Below are positions 23,801 to 32,366 of a DNA stretch of 64,000 bases, piece by piece (the stretch's first letter is position 1; each line of letters begins with the position of its first letter). The translations under genes were made by a program, and so were the position numbers. The notes below the pieces were generated by a model, which saw only the letters and a list, made by a program, of their open reading frames with translations, made no database searches and was not told the origin of the DNA. This stretch comes from Plumapathes pennacea (lineage: Eukaryota > Cnidaria > Anthozoa > Antipatharia > Myriopathidae): NCBI GenBank assembly GCA_964036295.1, contig OZ038468.1, positions 3,158,501 to 3,222,500 of the forward strand. Reading direction: 5' to 3'.

Positions 23801-26800
23801 TTAGAAAGCTTGTTCCAGCTTAAAACGTGCTAAAAATGACAAGAAAGTTTAGACCTAATCCAGGATTAGCCTAATCGTGCTAATTCCCGCGAGGTGCAAG
23901 ACGTAGACAGTACCTGTCGTTATATTCTGCTTTCTCAAAAGCAACTTGTACATTGATCCTGTCAATCAAAGCACTAAAGTCTCGTCGACACTGTTCCAAC
24001 ATCATAATGACCTCCTGTAAAGATATACAATGAAAAAAGAAATCAAGGTCTTGTCCTTAATTCTGTCATAACTATGTAGTAATTACCTAAGGCCATGTCA
24101 CACGAGGCGATATTCCCTGCAACTTGTTTCGCAACGCTGACAACAGCATTACGAGACAAGTACATGTTACACGTTGCAACAAGACCATGCAATGTTACTA
24201 AAAGCAGAGGACTGTTCAACTTTTCCTGTAACCTGTTTCACGACTTTCATTGTGTTGCAAGTTGCAAGAAACATTGTGTCATGCGACATGGTCTTTAATT
24301 AACCTGTTTTTCCTGTTTTACCTGACATTCCACTATACTCTCGTCCGCTTCACAGGTGCTGTAAATCTCATCCACAGCTCTCTTCAAGTTCTCAAACAAG
24401 TAATTCCAGTAGCGTGCTCTGAGATCAACTGTCTTCCCTGATAATGACCCAGAGCCCTTCCTGCTGCTGGAGCGGGACCTGCTGGGGGACTTAAGCACCT
24501 CTCTGGGTGAGCCCTCTCTCTCAGAGGACCCAGACTTTTCTGCAGTAAAACTGTGATTTCTTCTGAGTGACTTCTGTTTTGATCGCTTGTTTCTTTCTGT
24601 AATGTCAATAAATGTCACAGTATACGAGTCAATTTATTACTGTACACCTGGAATAATTGAAATATCAAATAAAATGCACACACAGTACTACAATGTATCT
24701 AGTGTTAGTATAACAATAATAGTTCATGTACAGGAGACTTTGTGTCTTATTGTTAATTTACCTTGTATGCTAAATCTGTAAATAATAATATTGAAAAAAA
24801 TATAAATATACAGGAAAAATTCCATAACTTTCCCACTCTAAGCTACTAGTACCTTTACTTTACTATAATATATTTGTAAAGTATCAACCATGTTATCAAC
24901 TAACACAACTGTACACTCATAACTGACAACTTACTGATGTGTAAGCAGTACTGTGGTACATTGCACGTACATGATTATATATGCACAGTATATATGTCTA
25001 CTTGCTACTGTAGTGTACTGTATTAACATGCTTCCATGCTCATTGTTAAATGTCATAAGACTGCGTGAACATACAGTAAATGCTACAAATTATTAGAACC
25101 CAGCTTCTAATAAAGGGCCCCCTTCCAATAAGTGCCCCCTCCTCCCTATAAATAAGTGGTACAGATTTGACTCATGTGGGAGCAAAAACACACACACAAC
25201 TCAACTTACAGTCTACTGTAATTATGTTATCGATATGTGTTAAATAAAGAAAACACCTGTACAGTAAATTGCAGGCTGACATCTGAGAAATCAAATAAAT
25301 GCAGTGGTAAGATCCTGCCAAGATCTTGACAAGATCCTCCAGGATCCTCCAAGATCCTGGAGGGTCTTGCAGGATTTTAACTAAGATCTTGCCAAGACCT
25401 GGGGGTACACGATGTATTTAACACATTTTTAAAATTATTATTAAAATACACCTGTATATAAATACTGCAAACATGAAAATGATTAGTACATTAGGAACCC
25501 ATATTATTGAATATATAAAGGCCAATATTAGGGCAAATATAGATCTAAAATCTACACCTTGACTAATTATTATGTACATTTAATATTGGGCATAAATTAA
25601 AAGATATTATACGATATATCATGTTGATTTTCCTAATAACTCTGACAGGCAGATCAGCATTGTATTTATGGAATACATATTCAAATTTAATCATGCAGAT
25701 GGAAGTTGCCTTAAGAGTGTTTACAGAAATGAACAGAAGCAACATGCTGAGCTGAAAAAAAATAACATTCACCATAAATTCTCACTTCCTGCCAAGGAAA
25801 TGTTGTTTGAATAAAATAACATATTAACAACTAAAAATATTTTTGTATTCTATTTGTACATTCAATATTCAGCTGACAAAATTTTCTAGTAACTTTAACA
25901 CCATTGCTACAAATCACACAAGTGGACCATACTGTGTTTTTTTACAGTAGTTTTGCAAGTGTTTAGTTACATATTACTTAGAAACTAGTACAGATCATGA
26001 TGGCATTGTTCAAATACAATGTATGCACAGATGAATAGTAAGCATCAGTACAGGAAGATTTAGAAAATAATGCAAATTGTGGGCATTTTAATTGGATGAA
26101 GTTACGGAGTAGTAGACATTTGCAATTCCAATATACAGTAGCCTGAAAATAGCACAATACTATATTCATGCAGCACACCAAGATGTCAACATTTGCAGGT
26201 ATAAAGCAATATTACTTATAAAAGAAAAAGTGCTGAAAATAGATTTTTAAAAAAATTAAATGTGGTGATTATCATTTTCCTTTGTGTTGAGGGAAAAAGG
26301 AATATTGTAGCATATGCATGTAAAGGAGAAATAAAACTTACACCTGCTGAACCTATGTAGACAAGTGTGTGAGGAATTATATACAAATGTATGAAAACTA
26401 GAATTTGACAACAAGTACATATTAATGTAATAACTGAGGCAGACATATTCATCATTTTAAATTTACTTGAGAGAATGTAGAGCAAATATACTAATAGCAA
26501 AAAAAAACACTCTTTGAGACCAAGCTTGCATATTTTAGACTATCATTTGCAAGATGATAAAAATCACAAATGGGGAAAGGCTTGACATGTACATATCACC
26601 TTTAATCAATTATTCATTTGATTCCTTCACCTTCTATGAATATAATGAATAACTCAGGCCATTTCTGAAACACACAACTCTTGGGCAACAACTAGCAATG
26701 TTCAGATAGAAACAGCACAGCAGCTATAACCAGACATCGCCATGAAATATCTCTACAGGCACAAACTGTCAGTAATATATACACTAGACAATGGATAAAA

Positions 26801-29321
26801 CATATTGCTGTACACTGCAGTTAGAAATCAAATATAATTTAACATTTACCATTTTCACCTGAAGGTCCTTTCATATCCTTGTTGGTGAGTCAAATAATTA
26901 CATTGCTACCCTTCATTTGCTCGACCAGCACAGCTCCTGAATATGTTTTTAAACTTCCCTATTCTGTGTTGTCATACAAAACATGTATGCATGGGCTGAC
27001 TAGGGTGTGACAGCTACAGTAATCACCATGTATTATTATTATACTGCTGATTAATGTATGTGTAATTTAAATGCATACTGCACGTACAGCAAAAACAAAA
27101 TTAATTTAATAATGGTTTTCACTTTTGCATCTTATTAAAACAATCACAATGGATCAGTCACATTTTGATTATTTTTTTTATTGTGAACTAGTCTGCAGTT
27201 TTGTTCTGCAGTGCACATGAAAGCTCTTTCATAATTTTGAATAAAGAAGAAACATGATACTGTAAAATAATATACAGTACTCCTCTACATGTACAGTATA
27301 TCAAATATTAAATCTTTGTTTGTATAGTCAGTCAAAAAAAATTATATAAATTAATTTAATTAACTTTCCCGCAGACTATTGAGAAAGTGTCATGCCTACA
27401 TCAGTACAGTACATGTATACAGTATGACATGAGCTGTCACACATGTACGGTGGCAATACCAGAAGGATTATTTACAGTGGCCATCTCAGCCAATTCATTA
27501 ATATATTTTTTGTTTACATCTAAAATCGTAAAAAGGGAATTTTGTTCCCAACACAAAAAAAGGGCATAATGAATTGAAAGAAAAATACAGTATCACACAA
27601 GGAGCAATTTTTGCTCAAAAGAAATTAATCTTCTGCTCAAATGAGTTGAATGCAAATGGATTGTTATATCATCTTTCAACTTTCGGGGACCCTACAATAA
27701 AATATGGTGGAATCATGGAGTTTGGTGCACAAAAGACTAGACTGATCATTACCTTCACTTTCATTGTCAGACAAGGGAACAGAATAAGCAATCAAATTCC
27801 TTGCAGTGCGACCTTCGGTTTCCACTAGCTTCCGCACATGATCATGACTGGTAGTGCGATGGATATTCTTGTGACCCTGTAGGGATGAAACAGGTTACAA
27901 TATAACAATGAAACCACACTTAAGGTTTGAGTATATACAGTGTAAAACCCTATTATCTCAAACTCGGTCATCTCTAACTAATATTTCACAACAATCATTA
28001 TTTTGATATCACAGTATGACATGCCCATGTTTCATGTTTTATAATGTTAGTTACAAGCAACAGTCTTTTCACAATCTCTGTAATTGTTTGTTTGTCAATC
28101 TGTGACTATAATTTGACAAATAAACTTTTCATTTTAATTTCTAACACTTCAACTCATCAGTCCCAATGTAATCTCTTGATAAAATTTTGACTTAGAAAAT
28201 AACCTAACCATGCAAATATTACCATTGTTGTAACACTTTTGCAACAAATGGTACACCACAGCTTCAGAGCTACTGTATGTAAAATAATTTAGCTGCAACA
28301 AGTGACCTTGAAATGAGCTGACATTTACACATTTTTTTGCTCAAAAATAAAAAATGTTTCCATGACAACAAAGCTAGAGGGGATATTTTAAACACCACAT
28401 GAGTATTGCTGATCAATAAAAAACACTTTGAAAAATGTAAAATAATTTAGCTGCAACAAGTGACCTTGAAATGAGCTGACATTTACACATTTTTTTGCTC
28501 AAAAATAAAAAAATGTTTCCATGACAACAAAGCTAGAGGGGATATTTTAAACACCACATGGGTATTGCTGATCAGTGAAAAACACTTCGAAAAATGAATT
28601 GATTGAATCGCATTGCATTATCATCTTGGTGCAGGAACATAAAACAAAATACCAAGGGCTTTTGTTTTACAGTACATATTGCTGAGTGACAAAGGTTTCA
28701 CACAATTTGACCAAATAAATATACCAGAGGGTACAATTGGTATGTGTAGCTCATTTCCTAACTGTGAATACAGTACCACAAGCAGGGATTTGCAGGCAAA
28801 AATATTGAGAGACCAATTCTAAATTTTCAGCATGAATAAAACTCAAGATCAGGTCTTTATCGTAATGTCTATGCTGAGAAGTCTTGAATAATATTTTTCC
28901 AAACGCAAATGTTGGATCAATATTTGACGTTTACATGCGAAAGAAAACAAAATAAGTCAGTTCGAAATAAATTCGCAAGGGAAATCAAACAAAAGTCACA
29001 GGAATGCCGTGAAGACTCGGCAAAATATACCACTAGTTTGTATAAAAATTATGCTGTACAAAATCCCGTCACAGAAATTACTACATACATGTGCTTAAAT
29101 GTCCTGAGGTACGTCTGTAAAGATTTGCCAGTACAAGTAAGCTGTTCGCAAAACAGCGGCTTTACCTTAGCAGAATTTCCCTTCTTGTTTTGTGTCCCGT
29201 TGTCACGTTGTTGAACCCTCTCGTTTCCCTGTTTACCTCCTCCAAGACTCTCGTTTGATTTTGAACTCGAGGACGAATTTGTCCGCGGGGAACGACGCCT
29301 TCGGCCCCCGGAGTCCTGCAT
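2987..29321 (-). CDS. SCAPER: SCAPER, S-phase cyclin A-associated protein in the ER (33 coding exons)
   Basis: Known family role: ER-associated cyclin A/CDK2-binding protein, also linked to cilia and to cytosolic mRNA decay factors. Exons in coding order: 29166-29321, 27753-27876, 24322-24596, 23914-24014, 22139-23189, 20901-20967, 20311-20428, 19872-19911, 18991-19062, 18005-18145, 17104-17175, 16514-16597, 16209-16280, 15055-15125, 14716-14797, 13982-14035, 13063-13155, 12466-12558, 11240-11370, 10751-10819, 10177-10303, 9776-9894, 9239-9362, 8839-9026, 8362-8508, 7880-7956, 7058-7215, 6103-6164, 5711-5789, 5176-5255, 4430-4541, 4162-4222, 2987-3078. The sum is 4,392 nt, 1,463 aa (human protein about 1,400), and every junction keeps frame. 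Domains: conserved N-terminal motif (SHDHVRKLVETEGRTARNLI, about 63-82), SCAPER_N block (about 149-219), SLAWEV and SWADKV motifs, charged coiled coil (about 640-860), zinc finger C885-x2-C-x12-H-x5-H907, and conserved C-terminal helical region ending with SNRFPPSKW before the stop. Two GC-AG introns. Identification is by residue-level match to remembered vertebrate SCAPER along the whole length; exon edges are hand-placed. Confidence 0.95.
3489..3511. repeat. Poly-C tract
   Basis: A run of about 22 C (broken once by an A) inside the TIR element. Length is probably unstable and may be an assembly weak point. Confidence 0.8.
3617..4069 (+). CDS. 150-aa acidic ORF with SUMO/SIM-like motifs inside the TIR element
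   Basis: From the ATG at 3617: an Arg/Glu-rich start, then NPYVKIKQEPDVEDLP with a perfect SUMOylation consensus (IKQE), then NEVILLSSEEENEEDGD, which looks like a SUMO-interacting motif (hydrophobic VILL followed by Ser and acidic residues), then an acidic Asp/Ser stretch, and a basic KKPKKRFR tail that could be a nuclear signal. A gggggcgggg GC box and a CACGTG E-box lie just upstream. I do not recognise the protein. It may be a fragment of a host gene captured by the element, or a chance ORF. Orientation is opposite to SCAPER. Confidence 0.45.
   Translation: MDQKRERERGSDEEFENPYVKIKQEPDVEDLPLASVENEVILLSSEEENEEDGDVDSDSDVYDFYDEERRLPVFQRSTNELPSLEIIRIIVGNNFNDKYLSLQSEARGCRSQRDFHRRPRPCETRITWNKPIYCYCVKKPKKRFRMSCAF
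4630..5079. mobile_element. CGGACA-type MITE, probably interrupted
   Basis: Left part (4630-4740) and right part (4985-5079) carry the motifs ctcgtaagcggacag and cttacggacac in opposite orientations and resemble the intact 185-bp element at 21,500-21,684. About 250 bp of unrelated sequence separates them. It lies in the SCAPER intron between exons 30 and 31. Confidence 0.5.
5425..5695. repeat. Degenerate AACACCAACACATGAACAAC repeat
   Basis: CA-rich imperfect tandem units of about 18-21 bp in a SCAPER intron; gives Cys/Val-rich false ORFs on the minus strand. Confidence 0.7.
6209..6499. mobile_element. Foldback MITE
   Basis: Ends are inverted copies of about 30 bp starting gttaataacatgcatacaat. 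It sits directly beside a second foldback (6502-6655) in the SCAPER intron between exons 27 and 28. Confidence 0.7.
6502..6655. mobile_element. Foldback MITE
   Basis: Arms of about 55 bp, imperfectly inverted (gtaatcacatgatttctcgt at the left, its inverse at the right), around a short GC-rich centre. Adjacent to the element at 6209-6499. Confidence 0.7.
6717..7032. mobile_element. Double-hairpin MITE, copy A
   Basis: Two adjacent inverted repeats: one with tctcgagtggtaaaa arms, and one with tagacacgagtgttttac arms that contains the palindrome atatcctcactagtgaggatat. The same arrangement recurs at 19,092-19,382. Its right end is about 25 bp from the donor of SCAPER exon 27. Confidence 0.7.
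8839..9026 (-). CDS. SCAPER: SCAPER exon 24 (start decided by frame)
   Basis: Two acceptors are possible 12 bases apart. The downstream one (TCTTAG/GGACTC) breaks the frame after exon 23. The upstream one (GTCGTTAG/AATTTC, after a long TTG-rich pyrimidine tract) keeps frame and reads NFCLRDSNGKK into LGDPLASALLSLLASVL. I chose the upstream site. Confidence 0.85.
9032..9062. repeat. (CAA)n microsatellite
   Basis: About ten CAA units, further degenerate CAA repeats to about 9160. On the SCAPER strand this forms the TTG-rich pyrimidine tract in front of exon 24. Confidence 0.85.
9330..9705. repeat. 77-bp tandem repeat carrying copies of a SCAPER 3' splice site
   Basis: Three clear copies at 77-bp spacing (marker ctctNgg at 9361, 9438, 9515) and two further decayed copies to about 9705. 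The first copy includes the real acceptor and first 35-40 nt of SCAPER exon 23. The others keep a CCCCAG/AGCACT acceptor-like junction. Confidence 0.85.
11049..11104. repeat. (GA)n followed by poly-G
   Basis: A GA dinucleotide run merging into about 22 G. In a SCAPER intron. Confidence 0.9.
11572..12385. repeat. 164-bp tandem array derived from a MITE
   Basis: Five nearly identical units whose marker gaagttgatcactctc begins at 11572, 11736, 11900, 12064 and 12228, exactly 164 bp apart. The units alternate at one base: aaggagaac in units 1, 3, 5 and aaggataac in units 2, 4. Each unit is most of the TTAA-type MITE (see 13,298-13,499) plus the end of an inverted copy. It is in the SCAPER intron between exons 18 and 19. 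Confidence 0.92.
12466..12558 (-). CDS. SCAPER: SCAPER exon 18 (second half of zinc finger)
   Basis: Encodes IISEVYLLSHLRGKKH, the histidine half of the C2H2 finger, then a charged linker. Its donor is the weak GTTTGT, followed at +6 by a TTAA that marks the end of a MITE. Confidence 0.95.
12759..12996. mobile_element. Foldback element with about 105-bp arms
   Basis: Arms run from ggggaggtgtcatgagatgc inward to gatggcgtccacaacggcgg and back, with a roughly 20-bp GC-rich spacer. Each arm contains aatccaagatggcg, a YY1-type motif, and gcatgcgc palindromes. In a SCAPER intron. Confidence 0.85.
13063..13155 (-). CDS. SCAPER: SCAPER exon 17 (first half of zinc finger)
   Basis: Encodes a linker, then TPYDQKKMCTLCNVE, which supplies the two zinc-binding cysteines. 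The finger is completed by exon 18. The intron between the CxxC and the HxxxxxH parts falls right after CNVE. Confidence 0.95.
13298..13499. mobile_element. TTAA-flanked MITE (piggyBac-like)
   Basis: 202 bp flanked by TTAA at both sides (13294-13297 and 13500-13503). Ends are related to CCCTTTCACTCCCAAG, inverted. Related sequence forms the tandem array at 11.6-12.4 kb and further copies near 17.9-18.0, 18.2-18.4, 23.5 and 33.3 kb. The TTAA target suggests piggyBac-type mobilisation; no transposase present. Confidence 0.7.
13553..13735 (+). mobile_element. Truncated SINE copy
   Basis: From gtggctcggatgaccacgta to gcagtgaccaccctcag this matches the body of the SINE at 32,367-32,738 in opposite orientation; the tRNA-like head is missing, as expected from 5' truncation. 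Confidence 0.6.
14467..14642. mobile_element. Mariner/pogo-like MITE, 176 bp
   Basis: Flanked by TA on both sides. Ends CAGTCGACTCCCGATAACTC and its inverse (gttatcggggtcggctg). Several internal copies of gttcgagttatcgag. The TA target and CAGT ends fit Tc1/mariner/pogo-type elements. Confidence 0.75.
14716..14797 (-). CDS. SCAPER: SCAPER exon 15, followed by a second GC-AG intron
   Basis: Coiled-coil exon ending QLQLKIQQK, joined in phase 0 to QTETMRRHEHQLEQVKEK (13982-14035). The only donor that keeps frame is AAG/GCAAGC; no in-frame GT is nearby. Confidence 0.88.
15903..16106. mobile_element. 94-bp near-perfect inverted repeat
   Basis: Arms 15903-15996 and 16013-16106 match with one mismatch; the 16-bp spacer is atcatacagtcgaacc. 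Each arm contains ctgacgaagggctagcgctc followed by gaaacgtcagc. This motif is one I associate with repeated DNA of marine invertebrates; see the related finding for ribozyme-like features. Confidence 0.85.
17015..17091. repeat. (CAAA)n microsatellite
   Basis: CAAA units interrupted by tgtaag. Close to the donor side of SCAPER exon 11. Confidence 0.9.
17456..17634. mobile_element. Foldback MITE
   Basis: Inverted ends acaataaactacttttggc with arms of about 60 bp (also gaggacaattat and gtgcatattt parts). In the SCAPER intron between exons 10 and 11. Confidence 0.75.
18005..18145 (-). CDS. SCAPER: SCAPER exon 10 with MITE-bounded donor
   Basis: 47 codons of coiled coil ending KAKGEEAK, in phase 0. 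The donor is AAG/GTGAGAGTGATCAACTTC. From about +4 onward this is the end of the dispersed MITE seen at 13,298-13,499 and in the 164-bp array, so the mobile element starts at the splice site itself. Confidence 0.92.
18410..18556. mobile_element. CGGACA-type MITE
   Basis: Inverted ends (acattcaactccct ... aaaggaagttgattgt) and repeated acggacacct/acggacag motifs, related to the elements at 4.6, 21.5, 30.1 and 41.3 kb. Confidence 0.55.
19092..19382. mobile_element. Double-hairpin MITE, copy B
   Basis: Same arrangement as 6717-7032: a first hairpin with ttacacggcggc arms, and a second with tagacacgagtgttttac arms around atatcctcactagtgaggatat. Its left edge is only about 30 bp from the acceptor of SCAPER exon 9. 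Confidence 0.75.
19872..19911 (-). CDS. SCAPER: SCAPER exon 8, followed by a GC-AG intron
   Basis: A 40-nt exon reading PLAEVIRIHEEKQ. The next exon continues AKAQHQRERLLDERL, matching the vertebrate HEEKQMKAQQLREKL. Frame is kept only if the donor is CAG/GCAAGT, a GC donor. The nearby GT five bases on would shift the frame. Confidence 0.88.
20586..20677. mobile_element. Mariner/pogo-like MITE, 92 bp
   Basis: Flanked by TA. Ends CAGTAAAACCTCGCTATCTC and the inverse gatagcggggttctactg. A degenerate end of similar type lies near 27,940. Confidence 0.8.
20798..20828. repeat. Poly-T tract
   Basis: About 31 T in a row on the plus strand, close to SCAPER exon 6. Confidence 0.9.
21500..21684. mobile_element. 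CGGACA-type MITE, intact, 185 bp
   Basis: Flanked by TA. Ends CAGTTGAAGCTCT and the inverse agagcttcgactg. Internal gtccgcttac motifs in both orientations. This is the clearest copy of the family. Confidence 0.75.
21723..22081. mobile_element. Two adjacent foldback MITEs
   Basis: First, 21723-21865, with arms tcatggaaagtgc / gcactttccatga. Second, 21880-22081, with ends tatatacatactgagacat / atgtctcagtatgtatata. The second ends about 57 bp from the donor of SCAPER exon 5. Confidence 0.75.
22139..23189 (-). CDS. SCAPER: SCAPER exon 5 (large acidic exon with internal repeats)
   Basis: The longest exon, 350 codons. It begins PTSLAWEVRKSSPGK, contains the conserved SWADKV and EGWETV motifs, then a tandem set of four 15-16-residue repeats (VTNAVVEGR core), and ends with Glu-rich helices that match the vertebrate region containing EEAIASAIAEEEQLTREI. 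Acceptor at 23190; donor GTGAGG at 22138. An internal Met makes part of it look like a separate 293-aa gene, which it is not. Confidence 0.93.
22515..22697 (-). repeat. In-frame 45/48-bp tandem repeat inside SCAPER exon 5
   Basis: Four consecutive units of 45 bp (one of 48 bp) encoding 15-16 residues around the core VTNAVVEGR, each starting N-K/T-S-S/T. All units keep frame. The vertebrate protein has no such repeat here as far as I recall, so this looks like a lineage-specific expansion in a disordered region. Confidence 0.85.
23286..23459. mobile_element. Foldback element with telomere-like core
   Basis: Arms cgtaatccctcaaaaggaga (and inverse) with gaggc(c)tcgcc stems, around a core (about 23338-23418) of degenerate cctaaccctaatcc units resembling the TTAGGG telomeric repeat. 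Confidence 0.75.
24322..24596 (-). CDS. SCAPER: SCAPER exon 3 (Ser/Arg stretch and SCAPER_N block start)
   Basis: Encodes a Ser/Arg/Lys-rich segment followed by the strongly conserved TVDLRARYWNYLFENLKRA and then DEIYSTCEADESIVECQ, the start of the SCAPER N-terminal domain. It joins exon 4 (EVIMMLEQCRRDF...) in phase 0. Confidence 0.95.
24600..27752 (-). other. Intron between SCAPER exons 2 and 3
   Basis: AT-rich, no coding exon seen. It holds a stretch near 25,305-25,400 with repeated aagatcct/aagatcttg motifs. Confidence 0.6.
28277..28593. repeat. Tandem duplication, 158-bp unit
   Basis: Two copies (from 28277 and 28435) of a unit starting atgtaaaataatttagctgc, nearly identical; the second has one extra A and a few substitutions. 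Recent duplication in the first SCAPER intron. Confidence 0.9.
29166..29321 (-). CDS. SCAPER: SCAPER exon 1 (start codon)
   Basis: 52 codons, Ser/Arg/Gly-rich, ending AAG before donor GTAAAG. The ATG at 29321 is the first in this frame. The N-terminus does not resemble the vertebrate one, but the next exon joins in phase 0 to the strongly conserved SHDxVRxLVxxEGRTARNLIA motif. A 5-codon upstream ORF precedes it if transcription starts further upstream. Confidence 0.85.
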
Positions 29322-29425
29322 TGGACACAGTATCGACTGTTTCTCTTATCCTTAGCTAATGAAATCAACTAGAGGTTGCGTCCAGTGTTTACTGCTTCAT
29401 TTTTGTTGACAAAGTTGCTAATGTT

Positions 29426-29446
29426 TCAAACATAGCCCGCCATCTT
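29426..29446 (-). promoter_or_regulatory. YY1-type motif and 5-codon upstream ORF of SCAPER
   Basis: On the SCAPER strand the sequence caagatggcgggctatgttt contains a match to the YY1 core (aagatggcg), common near start sites of housekeeping genes. Its ATG opens an ORF MAGYV-stop, 105 bp upstream of the main ATG. Confidence 0.45.
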
Positions 29447-29675
29447 GATTCTTGTAGTAGCCTCGTTTTCACGAGTACTCAATTTGTGCCCAGACTCTTA
29501 CGAGTCTTGTTCCCATTCTTCTTCCTCGCTTCTTGTTACAGCCGAAGCTCTCGCAGGCGACCGCCTCGGGAATTCGAAAAAGTGGTCGTAACTAGCGCCC
29601 GGGAGGGGGGTAGGGAGGAGGAGGAGGGGGGACCCCCACAAAAAAATGACGGGAGTGCTTGTCGGGAATTTTCGT

Positions 29676-29965
29676 TTTGACCCCTAAGAGGTACTAAAAT
29701 GGGCGTGGCTCGAGCTCACTTTGACCCCTCAAAGGTACCAATAAAGGAATACCAAGAATTTAAAGATTCGATGCCTTTCATTGCCATAAAGAGGATATCA
29801 TCAAGCATTTTATCCCTTGCTGTTTTCAAAAAACAAAAATAGTTCATTCGACTGACACCTGACCCCTAAACGGTACCCGTCACATAAAAATGTCAGAGTT
29901 TGATGTTGAGCACCCTAAGCGGTACCAAAACCGTAATTTTGACCCCTAAGCGATACGACGAGTAT
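29676..29965. repeat. Spaced GACCCCTAAG-GGTAC repeats
   Basis: Five copies of gacccctaagnggtacy (variants) at irregular 25-130-bp spacing, just upstream of SCAPER. Between them the sequence is unrelated. Confidence 0.7.
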
Positions 29966-29998
29966 CCCCGTCCTTTTTTATAAGGTAGTCCCAACCCA

Positions 29999-30024
29999 AC
30001 CCCCCCCCCCCCCCCCCCCCCCCC
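29999..30024. repeat. Poly-C tract
   Basis: About 24 C in a row. Confidence 0.9.
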
Positions 30025-30104
30025 TTCAAAATGAAACGGTGTTCAGATTAGTGGGAATTGTTATTACTGTAAATGCGATCTGGTAGTGTTCACCTTCAGT
30101 AAAG

Positions 30105-30290
30105 TGTTGACTAATACGAGACCCATAGGAGTCAGACCCTTTGAGTGACCTCGCTTACGAGAGCTTAAAACAAAGGAAAAGACCAGTTGTAAGCGGTCGC
30201 TTACGGGAGCAAACGGGATTTCACAATGGTGGTCGTAACAGAGCTGCTTGCTTACGAGAGTGGTCGTAAGGAGAGCTTTTACTATATTTG
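30105..30290. mobile_element. CGGACA-related MITE, diverged
   Basis: Repeated cttacgagag, gtaagcggtcgcttacg and ggtcgtaa motifs in both orientations, related to the family at 21.5 kb. Confidence 0.45.
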
Positions 30291-32366
30291 AATGCCAAGA
30301 TTGTTCTTATTCTTGCTAGAGTTCTTGTTCTGTTTTAATTATAACTATTGTTATCACTGATATGCTTCTTGTTCTTATTGTCGCTGTTGGTAAAACTCTG
30401 TACGGTAAAAAACTGAGTTTGCGGGAAAAAATCTAGGAACAATATATAGTCTGATAAAAATCTGCAATTGGTTAAACCGCGAGCCTAAAACCGGAAACCA
30501 CGAATAAATACACCTGAAAGGGAGACAATATTTCCGGGCTTGTCGACGGCTTATGCTGCAACTCGACAAAAATAACCGGCAAAATAGTATTTTAAAACTA
30601 TTTTTATCTTGCCATCTACGAACTCATTATAAACATTACCACGCCTACAAAGAAGATAGGACCAGTGCAATATCTTTACTCAAAGTCACGACATCGTTTT
30701 CTGAGAAAAACGTTCAAAAACGTCCTGATGGATACTCCGTATCGAGCGAGCTCACCGTGAATATAAAGACTTAATTCATAAACTGTACAATCAATGCATT
30801 GCCAACTCTGACAGAGAGATTTCATCAGCTGATAACATGACAACCACGCTAAATTGATCCTCGTGCATGACTTTGTATGTGCCGCTTGTTATAATGGTCC
30901 CTTCCAAATTAGTGAACACTATGTATGTAAACTGTTTGTTTTAACTGTACACACTTGGAATCGGCCCCTTCGAAGTGGCGAATCCGAGTGCAAATGTTCA
31001 AGTTTAGGAACACATAAAACTTTGCCATGGACAAAAAGCAATCGGTTCCGTCAACTAATTTTATCAATACTTTTATAAAGTATATACAACACTTGGCCAC
31101 GTTGTCCTCTATCCTCCAACTCATCCTGGATGCGCCAACAAGAAGGGCGCGTTCGATTTGGTCTATTCCGGACTAGGAATAGTGATACTGATGGATAAAA
31201 TATTTCGCTTTGGAGCTGAGTTATGTCAAGATGTATCGGGACATTTAACCAGCATTCCATTGTATGATGATAAATATGACGCTCAATATTATCAGATTTA
31301 AGATATGATCTCTTTGCCATTCGGCAAAAAACGTTTCACTGTCCAAAAAACTGCTCTCACAATCAAACGCTCTACATTGGCATTGAATGACTAAATTGGA
31401 ACAAAATTACCCATTTTCGAAAATAGTAAAGTTACATTCTTATTTGAAACTAATATGCAATATGCGAAACAATCTGTCTAAATTGATAACACGCTTCGAG
31501 AATATTGAATTTGACAATTCAGTTAGAATATTAGTCAGTTTAATTTTTGTTTGGTAACGACAATTCATTGGCGGAAAAACGAAACGGCACACACTTCTAT
31601 TCTATCAAAAGCTTTCAGTGAGCGCCGCAAAAGCTGGGAAAACTTATTTTCTTGTCGTGTAATTCTGGGCAATGTAGAAGATGCCAAATATTAGCTATCA
31701 AAGCTCTCATCATAAACCAATAACCTAATATTTCAATAGTATTTATTTTTAACTTCAACTTCGAGTCCCAGAAGAGCGGAAGTTTTGAATATCCGATGAG
31801 GTTAGAGTTGTAAACAATAACAGGCGGGGGATAATATTTGCGATTGCATTCTTTTTGATATTGGACGGTGGAATAATTTTAAAGAGGGGTCTCCTTGAAG
31901 CTGAGCAACCTGATTGAAGACGACTCAAGTCCAATATCTGCGTGGAAATACGAAAAACAATTACACGAAGAAATGCTGCATTTAGTACCAATCAGGCGAT
32001 AATCACGTGTTTAGATGGATCTGTTTCCGTATGAATATAGACCAGTGATCTGTCATGCAAGCTACTGTAGGAAGGTGAAATAAATTTGTTGCTAAAACAA
32101 CTAAATCTTTTGAAATAATTACACCGTCAGATTATCAGAAGAACCAATTTTATTCAAGAGATTACAGAATTCAGGGAATATTGCTCCAGTTCGCATAAAA
32201 CAAAAAGGAATTCTGTGAAGCGAAGGAAGAAGAGTCCGCCGTTTCAGCCGATTTGTTTTTGTTGCTTTGTCGCTGAGCAAAATACAAGTCTAAGTCCTAA
32301 GAGTAACGTACCAGTGCATACTAAGTACCTCTTGTGAATAAAATATTGGCTATGCTTTCTACATGC
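30290..32366. other. Noncoding stretch
   Basis: Between SCAPER and the SINE. Only short ORFs without family resemblance; no splice-supported exon seen. Confidence 0.5.
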
